Positions 16,191 to 25,800 of a DNA stretch of 60,495 nucleotides are shown in pieces. Position numbers and translations under genes: made by a program. Position 1 is the first letter of the stretch, and each line of letters opens with the position of its first letter. The notes under the pieces are model-generated. The model did no database searches. It was not told the DNA's origin and worked only from the letters and a program-made list of their open reading frames with translations. This DNA comes from an uncultured Gemmiger sp. (GTDB lineage Bacteria > Bacillota > Clostridia > Oscillospirales > Ruminococcaceae): the NCBI GenBank assembly GCA_944382835.1, contig CALWNP010000013.1, positions 1 through 60,495 on the forward strand, given 5' to 3'.

Positions 16191-17885
16191 TCATTCCACG
16201 CTGATCATGTAGTAGTAGACCGGCTGGCCGCCGCTGATATGGCTGACCTCGATGTTGCCGCCGCACTTGGCGCGGACCAGATCGGTGGTGCGCTCGGCGT
16301 CCTCATCGCTGACATCGCAGCCGGAGATCACCGTGATGAACTGGGTGTCCTTCTTCTTCATGCTGCGGGCCAGGCGGTAGGTCATCTTGGCCAGATCATT
16401 GCCGGTGGCCACAATCTTGCCGTTCTCCAGCGCCATGATCTCCCCCTTGTGGATGGGGCGACCGTCGTACTCGCTGTCCCGGGCGGCGTAGGTCACCAGA
16501 CCGGTGGACACCTTATCCGCCGCTGCCATCATGTTGACGGCGTTCTCCTCGGGGGCGGCGTCGGGGTCAAAGTTCAGCATGGCGGTCATGCCCTGGGGCA
16601 CGGTGCGGGTGGGCAGCACCAGCACCTGGCGGTCCGCCAGCTTCTGGGCCTGTTCCGCCGCCATGATGATGTTCTTGTTGTTGGGCAGCACCAGAACCGT
16701 CTTGGCCGGCACACTCTGGATGGCGGCCAGGATGTCCTCGGTGGCGGGGTTCATGGTCTGTCCGCCCGAGACAACCGCATCCACACCCAGGTCTCCGAAG
16801 ACGGCCTTCAGGCCCTCGCCGGCGGCCACCGCCACAAAGCCGTAGGCCCGCTCGGGGTCCACCGCGGCGTAGACAAACTGCTCGCCCTGGGCAGCGGCGC
16901 GCTCCTCGGCGGCCGCCTGCTTTTCCAGCCCCTTGCCCTGCTTCTGGCGGGCCAGGAACTGCTCGTGCATGTTCTCGATCTTGAAGTCGGTGAGGTAGCC
17001 GTACTTGATGGCCTCGCTGAGCATCATGCCGGGGTCAGAGGTGTGGACATGGCAGTTGGCCACATCGTCGTCCTCGATGACCACCACAGAATCACCGTTG
17101 GACTCCAGGAAGGCCCGCAGACGGGTGACGCTGGCGCCCTCGTTCTTGTGCAGCAGGAACTGGGTGCAGTAGCCGTTCTTGATGTCCTCCACCTTCATCA
17201 GATCGTCGGTGAAGACCCCCTTGCCGGCGCTCTCGCTGGAGACCTTGGGCTTGGCGGCCACTTCCTGGCTGGGGATGATCTCGCCGCCGTCAAAGACCTG
17301 CTTCATTCCCTCAAAGACCAGCATAATGCCCTGGCCGCCCGCGTCCACCACGCCGGCCTTTTTCAACACCGGCAGCTGGTTGGGGGTGTCCTCCAGCGCA
17401 GCCTGGCCGGCGGCCAGCACCTCGTCCCACAGAGCGGGGACTTCGGTGGCGGTGCTTGCGACAGCCGCCTCGGAGGCCAGCCGGGTGACGGTGAGGATGG
17501 TGCCCTCGGTGGGCTTCATGACCGCCTTGTAGGCAGCCTCCACACCCATCTGCAGCGCCTTGGTCAGATCGGCCGCCTCGGCGTTGGTCTTGCCGGCCAG
17601 TGCCTTGGAGAAGCCGCGGAAGAGCAGACTGGTGATGACGCCCGAGTTGCCGCGGGCGCCCCGCAGCATGGCGGAGGCAGCGCACTTGCTGGCATCGGCC
17701 ACGGTGCAGTCGTCGGGCAGGTTTTCCAGTTCCTTGCAGGCCGCACCGATGGTCATGCTCATGTTGGTGCCGGTGTCACCGTCGGGGACCGGGAATACGT
17801 TGAGTTCGTCAACACGGGTACGCTGGTTTGCGATATTGTTGGCGCCGGAAAGGATGGCGTCGCGCAGCGTCTTGCCAGTAATCAT
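16191..17885 (-). CDS. fakA: DAK2-domain fatty acid kinase catalytic subunit (FakA/YloV)
   Basis: Phosphorylates fatty acids presented by a FakB (DegV-family) carrier, feeding exogenous fatty acids to phospholipid synthesis. The 564-residue protein starts with a DhaL-type ATP domain: RVDELNVFPVPDGDTGTNM (about 24-42) supplies the aspartates that hold Mg-ATP, and GARGNSGVITS follows near 95. The middle domain has VHTSDPG, and the C-terminal EDD domain is similar to DegV folds. There is no fakB gene in the window. It lies 32 bases after the asp23 gene in one operon. Confidence 0.93.
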   Translation of the reverse strand: MITGKTLRDAILSGANNIANQRTRVDELNVFPVPDGDTGTNMSMTIGAACKELENLPDDCTVADASKCAASAMLRGARGNSGVITSLLFRGFSKALAGKTNAEAADLTKALQMGVEAAYKAVMKPTEGTILTVTRLASEAAVASTATEVPALWDEVLAAGQAALEDTPNQLPVLKKAGVVDAGGQGIMLVFEGMKQVFDGGEIIPSQEVAAKPKVSSESAGKGVFTDDLMKVEDIKNGYCTQFLLHKNEGASVTRLRAFLESNGDSVVVIEDDDVANCHVHTSDPGMMLSEAIKYGYLTDFKIENMHEQFLARQKQGKGLEKQAAAEERAAAQGEQFVYAAVDPERAYGFVAVAAGEGLKAVFGDLGVDAVVSGGQTMNPATEDILAAIQSVPAKTVLVLPNNKNIIMAAEQAQKLADRQVLVLPTRTVPQGMTAMLNFDPDAAPEENAVNMMAAADKVSTGLVTYAARDSEYDGRPIHKGEIMALENGKIVATGNDLAKMTYRLARSMKKKDTQFITVISGCDVSDEDAERTTDLVRAKCGGNIEVSHISGGQPVYYYMISVE

Positions 17886-17917
17886 TGATTCAACACCTCA
17901 TTGCTAGTTTTGGGGGA

Positions 17918-18271
17918 TCAGGCCGAAATGATGTCGTCCACATACACATCGATGCGGGTGACCTTCAGGCCGGTGGCGCGCTCCACCTCATCCTTGACGC
18001 GATGGGTAATGCTTTGGGTGATGGACGCGATGTTGAGCCCATACCCCACCTTGATGTGCAGGGTGATGGCAAGGCGGCCGTCCTCCTGGGTAACGGTGAC
18101 GCCTTTGTGCGGTAAACTGCCGTTGCGCAATGCGCTGCGAACCGTGTTGGCCGCCGGGGTCTGCCCCATCGCGGCGATGCCGTAGCAATTTTTGGCAGCC
18201 TGCGCGACCAGGCCGGAGAAGTAATCATTGGTCAGTGAAATATGCCCATAGGGGTTCACTTTGGTGATCAT
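17918..18271 (-). CDS. Asp23/Gls24-family protein
   Basis: A 117-residue cytoplasmic protein of the family known for alkaline-shock proteins of Staphylococcus; its exact role is unknown, with membrane-linked stress functions proposed. The motifs NDYFSGLVAQAAKNCYGIAAM (N-terminal helix) and KVGYGLNIASITQSI match the family. The ATG at 18271 is behind AGGAGG. It is the first gene of the asp23-fakA operon, a pairing widespread in Firmicutes. Confidence 0.9.
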   Translation of the reverse strand: MITKVNPYGHISLTNDYFSGLVAQAAKNCYGIAAMGQTPAANTVRSALRNGSLPHKGVTVTQEDGRLAITLHIKVGYGLNIASITQSITHRVKDEVERATGLKVTRIDVYVDDIISA

Positions 18272-18347
18272 CGCCGTTCCTCCTTCGTTATGGCTTTTTG
18301 GGCGCAGCCCCGCCAAAAAGCCGGATTACACCCATGTAATTGGATTT

Positions 18348-18376
18348 ATTATACACCATTCCGGGGCGTTTGAACA
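18348..18376 (-). promoter_or_regulatory. Promoter of asp23-fakA
   Basis: TATAAT (18353-18348) with TGTTCA at 17-base spacing (18376-18371) on the minus strand, about 75 bases before the start. Confidence 0.6.
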
Positions 18377-18523
18377 GTAGGTTTTGCACAAAAGATTCCC
18401 TCTGGATTTCGTCGTTCTTTTTTTACAATCCATTCACAAAGTCGCCACCGGGAGCGCGTATACTGAGAATGAACCAATTCCGTGCTCTTGCCGCGGGCAC
18501 GAAAAACCGCAAAGGAGTTTATC

Positions 18524-19003
18524 ATGAACCTGCTCTATTTTCTGACCCCCAAGCAGGATGTGCTGTATATCTACGAGGATTTTTCCCTGCGCCAGACCCT
18601 GGAAAAGTGGTCCAACCAGCGGTTTGCCACCATCCCGGTTTTACGCCGCAACGGCGAATTTGTGGGTACCATCACCGAAGGGGACATTCTGTGGGGCATC
18701 AAAAACCTGCACGGGCTGGACCTGGAAGCCAGCGAGGATGTGCCCATTGCCACCTTCCCCCGCCGCCGGGATTACAAGGCGGTGACCGTGACCACTGACA
18801 TGCGCAGCCTGCTGGAAGCCGCCATCGAACAGAACTTTGTTCCGGTGGTGGATGACCGCAACGTCTTTATCGGGATTGTGCGGCGCACCGCCATCCTGAG
18901 CCAGATCTACAACAGCTACAAGACGCCTCCCGCCGAAAAGGGTCCCGAACATCTCCCCGATTCCTCCCACAAGCAACAGCGCCGGGCCCCTTCGATGGCG
19001 TAA
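18524..19003 (+). CDS. Protein with two CBS domains
   Basis: A 159-residue cytoplasmic protein made of two CBS modules (about residues 12-65 and 85-140) that bind adenine nucleotides. The end of the first is FATIPVLRRNGEFVGTITEGDIL and the second has FVPVVDDRNVFIGIVRRTAIL. No catalytic domain is attached, so it is probably a sensor acting on an unknown partner. The last 20 residues are polar and likely disordered. The ATG at 18524 follows AAAGGAG; a longer frame lacks a ribosome site. Single gene, with a good terminator, convergent with the ribosomal genes. Confidence 0.9.
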   Translation: MNLLYFLTPKQDVLYIYEDFSLRQTLEKWSNQRFATIPVLRRNGEFVGTITEGDILWGIKNLHGLDLEASEDVPIATFPRRRDYKAVTVTTDMRSLLEAAIEQNFVPVVDDRNVFIGIVRRTAILSQIYNSYKTPPAEKGPEHLPDSSHKQQRRAPSMA

Positions 19004-19019
19004 ACATCTTCTTTCTTCC

Positions 19020-19070
19020 GGCCGCCCTCTGTGTCCCCCAAGCAACAGGCACAGAGGGCGGCCAATTTTT
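19020..19070 (+). terminator. Terminator after the CBS-domain gene
   Basis: A 14-bp perfect stem, GGCCGCCCTCTGTG (19020-19033) with its complement at 19050-19063, followed by AA and five T. Confidence 0.93.
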
Positions 19071-19083
19071 CTGCCGTAAACAC

Positions 19084-19121
19084 AAAAAAGCCCATCGCAG
19101 GGCAATGCTCTGCGATGGGCT
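19084..19121 (-). terminator. Terminator after rplL
   Basis: AGCCCATCGCAG (19089-19100) pairs with CTGCGATGGGCT (19110-19121); on the minus strand six T follow (19089-19084). It closes the rplJL unit; rpoB does not follow. Confidence 0.95.
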
Positions 19122-19144
19122 TGAAAAGCGGAATTGAAGTAAAA

Positions 19145-19522
19145 TTACTTCAGCTCGACCTTGGCGCCGACTTCTTCCAGCTTCTTCTGGATCTCTTCGG
19201 CATCGGCCTTGGAAGCCTGCTCCTTCAGCTTGGCCTCGGGGGTCTCGACGAGCTTCTTGGCCTCCATCAGGGAAGCGCCGGTCAGCTCCTTGACAGCCTT
19301 GATGACCTGCATCTTGTTGGCGCCGACTTCCTTCAGGATGACGTCGAACTCGGTCTTCTCTTCCTCAGCGGGAGCGGCAGCAGCGCCGGCAGCGGCCGGA
19401 GCAGCAGCGGCAACGGCGGAAACGCCGAACTCTTCGCAAATGGTATCAACGAGCTCTTTGAGCTCCAGAACAGTCATAGTCTTGACAGACTCGACAATGG
19501 CAGTGATCTTCTCAGAAGCCAT
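19145..19522 (-). CDS. rplL: 50S ribosomal protein L7/L12
   Basis: Forms the ribosomal stalk that recruits translation factors. The 125-residue product has the N-terminal dimerisation helix ([20 protein letters not shown]), an Ala/Glu hinge ([13 protein letters not shown]) and the conserved C-terminal domain ([20 protein letters not shown]...[12 protein letters not shown]). The ATG at 19522 follows GGAGG; an earlier in-frame start is within the leader. Co-transcribed with rplJ. Confidence 0.98.
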   Translation of the reverse strand: MASEKITAIVESVKTMTVLELKELVDTICEEFGVSAVAAAAPAAAGAAAAPAEEEKTEFDVILKEVGANKMQVIKAVKELTGASLMEAKKLVETPEAKLKEQASKADAEEIQKKLEEVGAKVELK

Positions 19523-19602
19523 GGTAGTTACCTCCATTATGTTTGTTTGTGTGCGGCCGTTGTTTCGAGCCCTAGGCCGCTTGGCTCATGCTGCCTGCAA
19601 AA

Positions 19603-20118
19603 TCAGGCAGCGGGGGTCTCTTCCTGCTTGTCGGCAACAGCCTGAAGGGCAACCGCCAGACCGCCGATGATCCCGTTGAGGGAGCCGGCCAGCATGGAGA
19701 GCAGACCTTCGCGGTTGGGCATGGTGGACAGGCTCTTGACACCGGCGGCGTCCAGGACCTGACCATCGCAGAAACCGCCTTTGACGGCAAAACGCTTGGT
19801 CTTGTCGGCATCGGCAAACTTGCACAGGATGCGGGCAGCAGCGGCCGGATCTTCGGCAGACAGAGCAATGGCGGTATCGCCCTTGAACCACTGAGCCAGA
19901 TCCTCGTACTGGGTGCCTTTGACAGCCAGACGCAGCATGGTGTTCTTGACGACCATGTACTCCACGCCAGCCTCACGCAGCTCCTTGCGAAGTTTGGTAT
20001 CGGCCTCCACCGAGATGCCGTTGTAGGAAACAACAACACCGGCCAGAGAGTTGGACAGCTTTTCGTTCAGCTCCTTGACAAAGGCCTTCTTGGATTCCAA
20101 AATCTTTGCGCTGGGCAT
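19603..20118 (-). CDS. rplJ: 50S ribosomal protein L10
   Basis: Anchors L7/L12 dimers to the 23S rRNA at the stalk base and, with them, represses its own mRNA through the leader. The 171-residue product has the rRNA-binding N-terminal domain (KKAFVKELNEKLSNSLAGVVVSY..., LRKELREAGVEYMVVKNTMLR) and a C-terminal L12-binding helix followed by an Ala/Glu tail. GAGGTG precedes the ATG at 20118. Confidence 0.98.
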   Translation of the reverse strand: MPSAKILESKKAFVKELNEKLSNSLAGVVVSYNGISVEADTKLRKELREAGVEYMVVKNTMLRLAVKGTQYEDLAQWFKGDTAIALSAEDPAAAARILCKFADADKTKRFAVKGGFCDGQVLDAAGVKSLSTMPNREGLLSMLAGSLNGIIGGLAVALQAVADKQEETPAA

Positions 20119-20173
20119 TTCTTGTATTCACCTCATTCCGCTTGTAAGTTGAACAGGCAAGCGGCTTTGTATT

Positions 20174-20297
20174 GAAAAAAGCCCCTTCCCCGTTGCCGGG
20201 AAAAGGGCTTTGAAAGCAGAGCAGTCAAACGCACGTTTCTCGGCAGGTGGGCATACGCCCGTTATGCCTTGCGGCACCTGCTGTCTTAAAAACAGCT
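20174..20297 (-). ncRNA. Ribosomal protein L10 leader with attenuator
   Basis: The untranslated leader of rplJL. Read on the minus strand it contains the L10-(L12)4 binding helix, GCAGGTG (20281-20275) paired with CACCTGC (20249-20243), with the GGGCGTATGCCC hairpin inside and CCGAG after it, as in Firmicute L10 leaders. An intrinsic terminator (20210-20197 with 20193-20180, then six T) follows, so control is probably by attenuation: protein binding favours the terminator. Confidence 0.9.
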
Positions 20298-20302
20298 TTT
20301 AG

Positions 20303-20331
20303 AGTATACCACAGAAGCGTGGGTTTGTCAA
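20303..20331 (-). promoter_or_regulatory. Promoter of rplJL
   Basis: A near-perfect core: TTGACA (20331-20326), 17 bases, TATACT (20308-20303) on the minus strand. Confidence 0.93.
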
Positions 20332-20350
20332 GCAATGTTTTGAAGCGCGA

Positions 20351-21043
20351 TCAGACGCCGTACTTCAGGGTGTTGACCCGGATGCCGGGGCCCATGGTGG
20401 TGGCGATGGTAGCGCTCTTGAAGTACTGGCCCTTGGCAGCGGCGGGCTTGGCCTTGGCGATGGCTTCCAGGACGGTGTCCAGGTTGACCATCAGCTTTTC
20501 GGCGCCGAAGGAAGCCTTGCCAACGGGAACATGGATGATGTTCTGCTTGTCCAGGCGATACTCGATCTTACCGGCCTTGGCTTCGGTGACAGCCTTGCCA
20601 ACGTCGGGGGTCACGGTGCCGGCCTTGGGGTTGGGCATCAGGCCACGGGGTCCGAGGATTTTGCCCAGACGGCCAACCTTGCCCATCATATCCGGGGTGG
20701 TAACCAGGACATCGAAGTCCAGGTAGCCGCCCTGGATCTTGGCGATCAGATCATCATCGCCGACCTCCTGGGCGCCGGCAGCCTCAGCGGCCTTGGCGGC
20801 ATCGCCCTTGGCGATGGCAATGACCCGGACATTCTTGCCGGTGCCGTTGGGCAGAACGACGGCGCCGCGGACCTGCTGGTCGGCATGGCGGCTGTCAACG
20901 CCCAGACGGACATGCAGCTCGACGGTCTCGTCGAACTTGGCCTTGGCAGTCTTGCAGCACAGCTCCAAGGCTTCCTGCGGCTCGTAGGTTTTGCTGCGCT
21001 CAATCAGTTTGGCGCTTTCGGTATAAAGCTTACCGTGTTTCAT
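20351..21043 (-). CDS. rplA: 50S ribosomal protein L1
   Basis: Forms the L1 stalk of the large subunit and moves the exiting tRNA; in many bacteria it represses its own operon. The 230-residue product shows the signature [15 protein letters not shown] and the N-terminal [16 protein letters not shown]. Standard length. Follows rplK by 65 bases in the rpmG-secE-nusG-rplK-rplA operon. Confidence 0.98.
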   Translation of the reverse strand: MKHGKLYTESAKLIERSKTYEPQEALELCCKTAKAKFDETVELHVRLGVDSRHADQQVRGAVVLPNGTGKNVRVIAIAKGDAAKAAEAAGAQEVGDDDLIAKIQGGYLDFDVLVTTPDMMGKVGRLGKILGPRGLMPNPKAGTVTPDVGKAVTEAKAGKIEYRLDKQNIIHVPVGKASFGAEKLMVNLDTVLEAIAKAKPAAAKGQYFKSATIATTMGPGIRVNTLKYGV

Positions 21044-21108
21044 TACTCATTCCTCCATGTGTGGTCGTTATGGGATTTTGGATTCCCTCCCACAAAATCG
21101 CGGGTCGA

Positions 21109-21534
21109 TCAGCCTTCGACGGTGACGCCCATGCTGCGGCAGGTGCCCTTGATCATGCTGACAGCAGCCTCGAGAGAAGCGGCATTCAGGTCAGGCATCT
21201 TGGTCTTGGCGATCTCCTCGGCCTGAGCCAGGGTGATGGAGCCGACCTTGTTCTTGTTGGGCACGCCGGAAGCGGTATCAATGCCCGCAGCCTTCTTGAT
21301 GAGGACGGGCGCCGGAGGAGTTTTGGTGATGAAGCTGAAGGAGCGGTCGGCGTAGACAGTGATAACGACGGGGATGATCATGCCCATCTGGTTCTTGGTA
21401 CGCTCGTTGAACTCCTTGGTGAAGGCCATGATGTTCACGCCCTTCTGGCCCAGAGCGGGGCCAACAGGCGGGGCCGGAGTTGCCTTGCCGGCGGGAATTT
21501 GCAGCTTGATGTAGCCAGTGATTTTCTGTGCCAT
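21109..21534 (-). CDS. rplK: 50S ribosomal protein L11
   Basis: Part of the GTPase-associated centre; senses uncharged tRNA with RelA. The 141-residue product starts [18 protein letters not shown] and has the proline-rich [15 protein letters not shown] loop and the C-terminal SMGVTVEG. The ATG at 21534 is behind GGAGGT; an upstream in-frame start is not supported by a ribosome site. Confidence 0.98.
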   Translation of the reverse strand: MAQKITGYIKLQIPAGKATPAPPVGPALGQKGVNIMAFTKEFNERTKNQMGMIIPVVITVYADRSFSFITKTPPAPVLIKKAAGIDTASGVPNKNKVGSITLAQAEEIAKTKMPDLNAASLEAAVSMIKGTCRSMGVTVEG

Positions 21535-21646
21535 GATATTTGCACCTCCAAAATTTGTGGTGAGTTGCGGCCCGCGGCGCGGGCCTCCCACGAGCAGGCG
21601 GCCATCGCCCGCTCTATAAAAACCTCGTACAGGTTTCTACCGGAAA

Positions 21647-22186
21647 TTACAGCAGTTTGACCTCGTGGAGTGCCAGCTCTGCCGGCAGCTCGCGGCCAAA
21701 CATGGTGATCTTGACGCGCACCTTGCGCGCCGCCTTGTCGATCTCCTCGACAGTGCCGACGGAACCTTCCATCGGCCCGGCCACGATCTCGACGGTATCC
21801 CCGACGGCGTATTCCACCTCGGGTTCGGCGATCATATCGACACCCAGCTTGGCGACCTCATCCTCGGTCAGCGGCTCCGGTTTGGAAGCCGGACCGACGA
21901 AGCCCGTGCAGCCGCGCGTATTGCGCACGATGTACCAAGTGTTGTCGTTCATGACCATCTTGACAAAGACATAGCCGGGGTAGATCTTGCGCTGGACTTC
22001 TTTTTCACCGATCTTGTTGCCGGTTTTGTCCAGCTGATCTTCCAGCACCGTCTCGGTGGGAACCTTCACATCGCAGATCAGGTCCTGCAGGCGACGGTTT
22101 TCCACCATCGTCATCAGGTCCTGGGCGACCTTGTTCTCGTAGCCGGAATAGGTATGCACAACATACCAATACGCCTGTTCAGCCAT
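21647..22186 (-). CDS. nusG: Transcription antitermination/pausing factor NusG
   Basis: Binds RNA polymerase and modulates pausing and termination; links it to the ribosome. The 179-residue product has the NGN domain (YWYVVHTYSGYENKVA at 6-21, KIYPGYVFVKM in the middle) and a C-terminal KOW domain (VGDTVEIVAGPMEGSVGTV). The ATG at 22186 follows GGAGG. It is 22 bases from secE. Confidence 0.98.
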   Translation of the reverse strand: MAEQAYWYVVHTYSGYENKVAQDLMTMVENRRLQDLICDVKVPTETVLEDQLDKTGNKIGEKEVQRKIYPGYVFVKMVMNDNTWYIVRNTRGCTGFVGPASKPEPLTEDEVAKLGVDMIAEPEVEYAVGDTVEIVAGPMEGSVGTVEEIDKAARKVRVKITMFGRELPAELALHEVKLL

Positions 22187-22208
22187 GGTTTCAGCCTCCG
22201 CTTTCAGC

Positions 22209-22490
22209 TCAGACACCAATCATCAGATGAATCGCACCGCCAAAAAGCATGTCCAGCACCACCATGAAGATGGCAGCAATCACAACGACCACCACCACGG
22301 TGATGGTGTTGAGCTTGACATCCTTCTTGCTGGGCCAGACCACCTTTTTCAGCTCGCTCTTGGTGTCTTTGAAATACTTGCCGATGCGGGCAAAGAAGCC
22401 CTTGACCTTGCTCAGGAACGAGGGCTTTTTGGCCGCTTTTTTGGGCTCGGCGGCTTTGGCATTGTCCTTGACCGCTTTCTTATCTGCCAT
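22209..22490 (-). CDS. secE: Preprotein translocase subunit SecE
   Basis: Clamp subunit of the SecYEG channel. The 93-residue product has a lysine-rich N-terminus, the amphipathic KYFKDTKSELKKVVWPSKKDV motif region that defines the family, and a single membrane helix (about 64-90). The N-terminal extension of about 30 Lys/Ala residues is longer than in Bacillus. ATG at 22490 behind AAGGAG. Confidence 0.96.
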   Translation of the reverse strand: MADKKAVKDNAKAAEPKKAAKKPSFLSKVKGFFARIGKYFKDTKSELKKVVWPSKKDVKLNTITVVVVVVIAAIFMVVLDMLFGGAIHLMIGV

Positions 22491-22506
22491 CGTCAAAGCT
22501 CCTTAC

Positions 22507-22656
22507 TCACTTGGTCTCGCGGTGAATGGTATGCTTCTTGCAGAAACGGCAATACTTTTTCATCTCAAGCCGGTCGGGGTTGTTCTTCTTGTTCTTTTCC
22601 TTGTTGTAGTTGCGCTGTTTGCACTCCGTGCAGGCAAGGGTGATTTTCACAGTCAT
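22507..22656 (-). CDS. rpmG: 50S ribosomal protein L33 (zinc-binding form)
   Basis: A 49-residue ribosomal protein encoded at 22656-22507. It starts [17 protein letters not shown] and has two CxxC pairs (ACTEC near 9-12 and YCRFC near 35-39), so it is the zinc-binding paralogue type. GGAGGTG lies upstream of the ATG. It is the first gene of the rpmG-secE-nusG-rplK-rplA transcript, the usual order in Firmicutes. Confidence 0.97.
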   Translation of the reverse strand: MTVKITLACTECKQRNYNKEKNKKNNPDRLEMKKYCRFCKKHTIHRETK

Positions 22657-22748
22657 TGTTCGGCACCTCCATTTAACGGTTTATAAAGCCTCCCTCGCGC
22701 TTGCGGACCGTGCCCAAAAAAGGGCACAAAAAATAAGCCCGCAAAAGA

Positions 22749-22786
22749 GGTAGTATCATACTACCACAATCACGGGCTGCCGTCAA
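22749..22786 (-). promoter_or_regulatory. Promoter of the rpmG-secE-nusG operon with an overlapping palindrome
   Basis: On the minus strand TTGACG (22786-22781), 17 bases, TAGTAT (22763-22758). A 17-base perfect palindrome GGTAGTATCATACTACC (22749-22765) covers the -10 and could be an operator. Downstream in the leader, GTGCCC/GGGCAC (22710-22727) forms a hairpin with a U6 loop. Confidence 0.8.
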
Positions 22787-22814
22787 GGGTTCCGGCGGCA
22801 TTTTTTTGAGGGTT

Positions 22815-25800
22815 TCATTGCAGTGGAACGTCGATTTCCTGCTGCAGGGTAAAGCTGTACAGGGTCAGTCTGGTCACCGGCACCGGCAGCCGCAGGGCAA
22901 AGGCTCGGCGGTACAGCCGCAGCTGCCCGGCATAGGCCTGGATGTAAAAGTCGGGGTCCCGAGAGCGGTCGGTCTTGTAGTCCAGGATTTCGGCGTGGTC
23001 CGCAAAGACCAGCACCAGGTCGGCAATGCCCTGGACCAGCACCTCGGCCTCCCCTGCCCCCCCCCGGGCCAGTTCGGGGGCCACCTCCGCTGCCGGCAGG
23101 GCGGTGATGAAGGGTTCCTCCCGCAGCACCCGCTGGGCCTGGCGGACCCGCCGCCAGACCGCGCCCTCAAAGAAGGGGCGCAGGTCCTCCAGCCGCAGCT
23201 GAGCGGCCAGGTCCGGGTCCAGCAGCCGCAGGGTGATCTGCCGGTCCACCTCGGCTTTCAGGTCCAGGTCCCGGTCAAAGGGCACGCTCTGAAGGAAGGC
23301 GTGGATGGCGGTGCCTCGCTCGGCGCCGGTCATCCCGCTCTTTTGCAGGAAAGCAGGGCGTTCCAGGGCAACCTGCCGGGCCGCGTGGGTCACCGCGCTG
23401 ACACTGACCTTGGCGGGGATCTCCCGCAGCGGGGCGTCGGGGGCAGTCCAGCTGAAGCCCGCCATAATGGACTCATAGAGGATCGGATCGGGTTTGGCAT
23501 CGGCTTCCGGCTCGGGAAGCTCAGCGGCTGCCGGGGGCTGCACCACCCGGACGGTCAGCGGGGCGTTGGTGCTTAGGTGGCGGGGCAGAAACTCGGCGTA
23601 CTGCCACAGGGCGTCGCTGTCGGGATGGAGCAGGACGGCGGTGAGAATCCACCCGGCCCAGCTGGAAAACTGGCGCAGAGTTTCGGCCCCGGTGGTGCCC
23701 GCATAGGCGCACAGAGCCGGCCGCTTGAGTTCCTGGGCGGCATTTTTCAGCGGCACCGTCACGATCAGGGCGTCCTGGGCGCGGGTCAGCGCCACATAGA
23801 GAATCCGCATCTCCTCGCTGAGGGTTTCGGCCCGGATGGTCTGGGCCAGCGCGGCATAGGGCAGGGTCTTGTACCGTTGGGCCCGGCCGCCGGCCCGCAG
23901 GGTCAGCCCCACCCCCAGGGTGCGGTGGCAGAGCACCGGCCGGATGGCGTCGCTGGTGTTGAACTTGTGGGAAGTGTTGGCCACAAAGACGATGGGAAAT
24001 TCCAGCCCCTTGGATCGGTGCACCGTCATGATGGAGACACAGCCGGGGCGCACCTGGCCGGTGCTGCCCTGGGTCAGGCCGCCGCTGGCCCGGGCTGCGG
24101 TCATGGCCCGCACCAGGGCGGACAGCCCGGCCTTGCCGGCGCCGGCTGCCCAGGCCGCATAGGCGTGGAGGTCCTCCCGGCAGCGGGCGCCATCGGGCAT
24201 CGCCCCCACCGCGGCCAGGTAGCCGGTACGGGCAAAGAGCTCCTCGATGAGCTGGGGCACCGGCAGGGTGCGGGCCAGCTGGCGGAAGGTCCGCATGCTT
24301 TGCAGGAAGGGGGCGAACCGCTCCCCACCGCTGTGGAGCAACGCGCCGTAGAGGCTGCCCCGGGGGCAGGCCCGGCGCAGGGCCACCAGGTCGTCGGGGG
24401 TGTAGGGAAAGATGGGGCTGAGCAGCACGGCGGCCAGCTCCACATCCTGGGCGGGGTTGTCCAGGACGGTGAGCAGCGCCGCGAAGGGCCGCAGATGGGG
24501 GGCGTCCAGCAGGTCGGCGGTCACGTCGGCGTAGACCGGGATGCCCAACTGGCGCAGGGCGACCTCATAGAGGGGAAAATCTGACCGGCCCCGCAGCAGG
24601 ATACAGAAGTCGCCGTAGTCGCAGGGGCGCTGGCCCTCCTTGCCCCGGACCACAAAGCCCTCCTCCTTCATCTGCCGGATGCGCTCGGCCACAGCCCGGG
24701 CGTCGGCGGCGGCATCGGCGCCGTCCAGCACATCCACCTCGCAGAGGCCGGGATAGGCGGGGTCGGGCTTGCCCACCACCAGACGCTGGCCGTCACCGTA
24801 GGAAATGCCGCCCAGGTCGGCGGAAAAAATCTGTTCAAAGAGGTAGTTGATCCCCTGGATCACCGTCCCGGCGCTGCGGAAGTTGGCGTCCAGCGCGATG
24901 GTGGCGGGGCGCTCCACCGGCGCCGCGGGGGCGGGGTCGAGGTAGGGGTAGGGCTGCCAAGCCTCTTGCTTCTGGATGAACACCGAGGGGTCGGCCTGGC
25001 GGAACCGATAGATGCTCTGTTTGATGTCCCCCACAAAAAAGAGGTTGGAGGCATCGGGGCGGGCCAGGGAAAAGTAGATGGCATCCTGCAGGGCGTTGGT
25101 GTCCTGGTATTCGTCCACCAGCACCGCGCTGTACTGGCGGCTGACCGTCTCGCAGAGGGAGGTGCGGCTGCCGTCAGGGTTCTGGAGCAACTCCAGGGTC
25201 AGGTGTTCGTAGTCGGCATAGTCCAGCAGCTTTTCCTCCACCTTGGCCTGGAAATACAGCTGGCCGAACCGCCGCACCGCCCGCACCAGCGCCGCCACCA
25301 GGGGGGCGGCACGCTGCCGGTCCTGGGCGAACTCGGCGGCGGTGCAGAGCAGGAAGTCCGACCGCAGCCGGGCCGCCTGTTTTTTGGCCCGGTCCCGCAG
25401 TTCACTGGCGGCGTTGGCGGCGGTGTTGGAGGCCTTGCCGCCCCGGATGGTTCCCGCCTTGCGCCACTGGTTCAGCTGATCCAGGGCGGCCAGGGCATCG
25501 TCCCAGCGGCCGTCCTCCAGCCGGTCCAGCAGCAGCCGCAGCCGGTCCTGGTCGTCCAGCAGCACGGCGGTGTAGGCGCGGTCGGCCGCCTCGTCCCGGG
25601 ATGCCGCCAGCACCGCGCTGTCGATGAGTTCCAGAATGCCCCGGGTCTGGGCGCAGGCGCTCTGCAGCAGCGCCTTGCCCCAGAGGGTTTCCTGGGGCGG
25701 GAGGTCCTGCTGCCATAGGGCGGCGAAGTCCTCCAGCGCCCGGTCGGGATGGGGCAGGGTGCGGGTGAAGTCGTAGAGATCCAGGATGGCGCTGCCGGCG

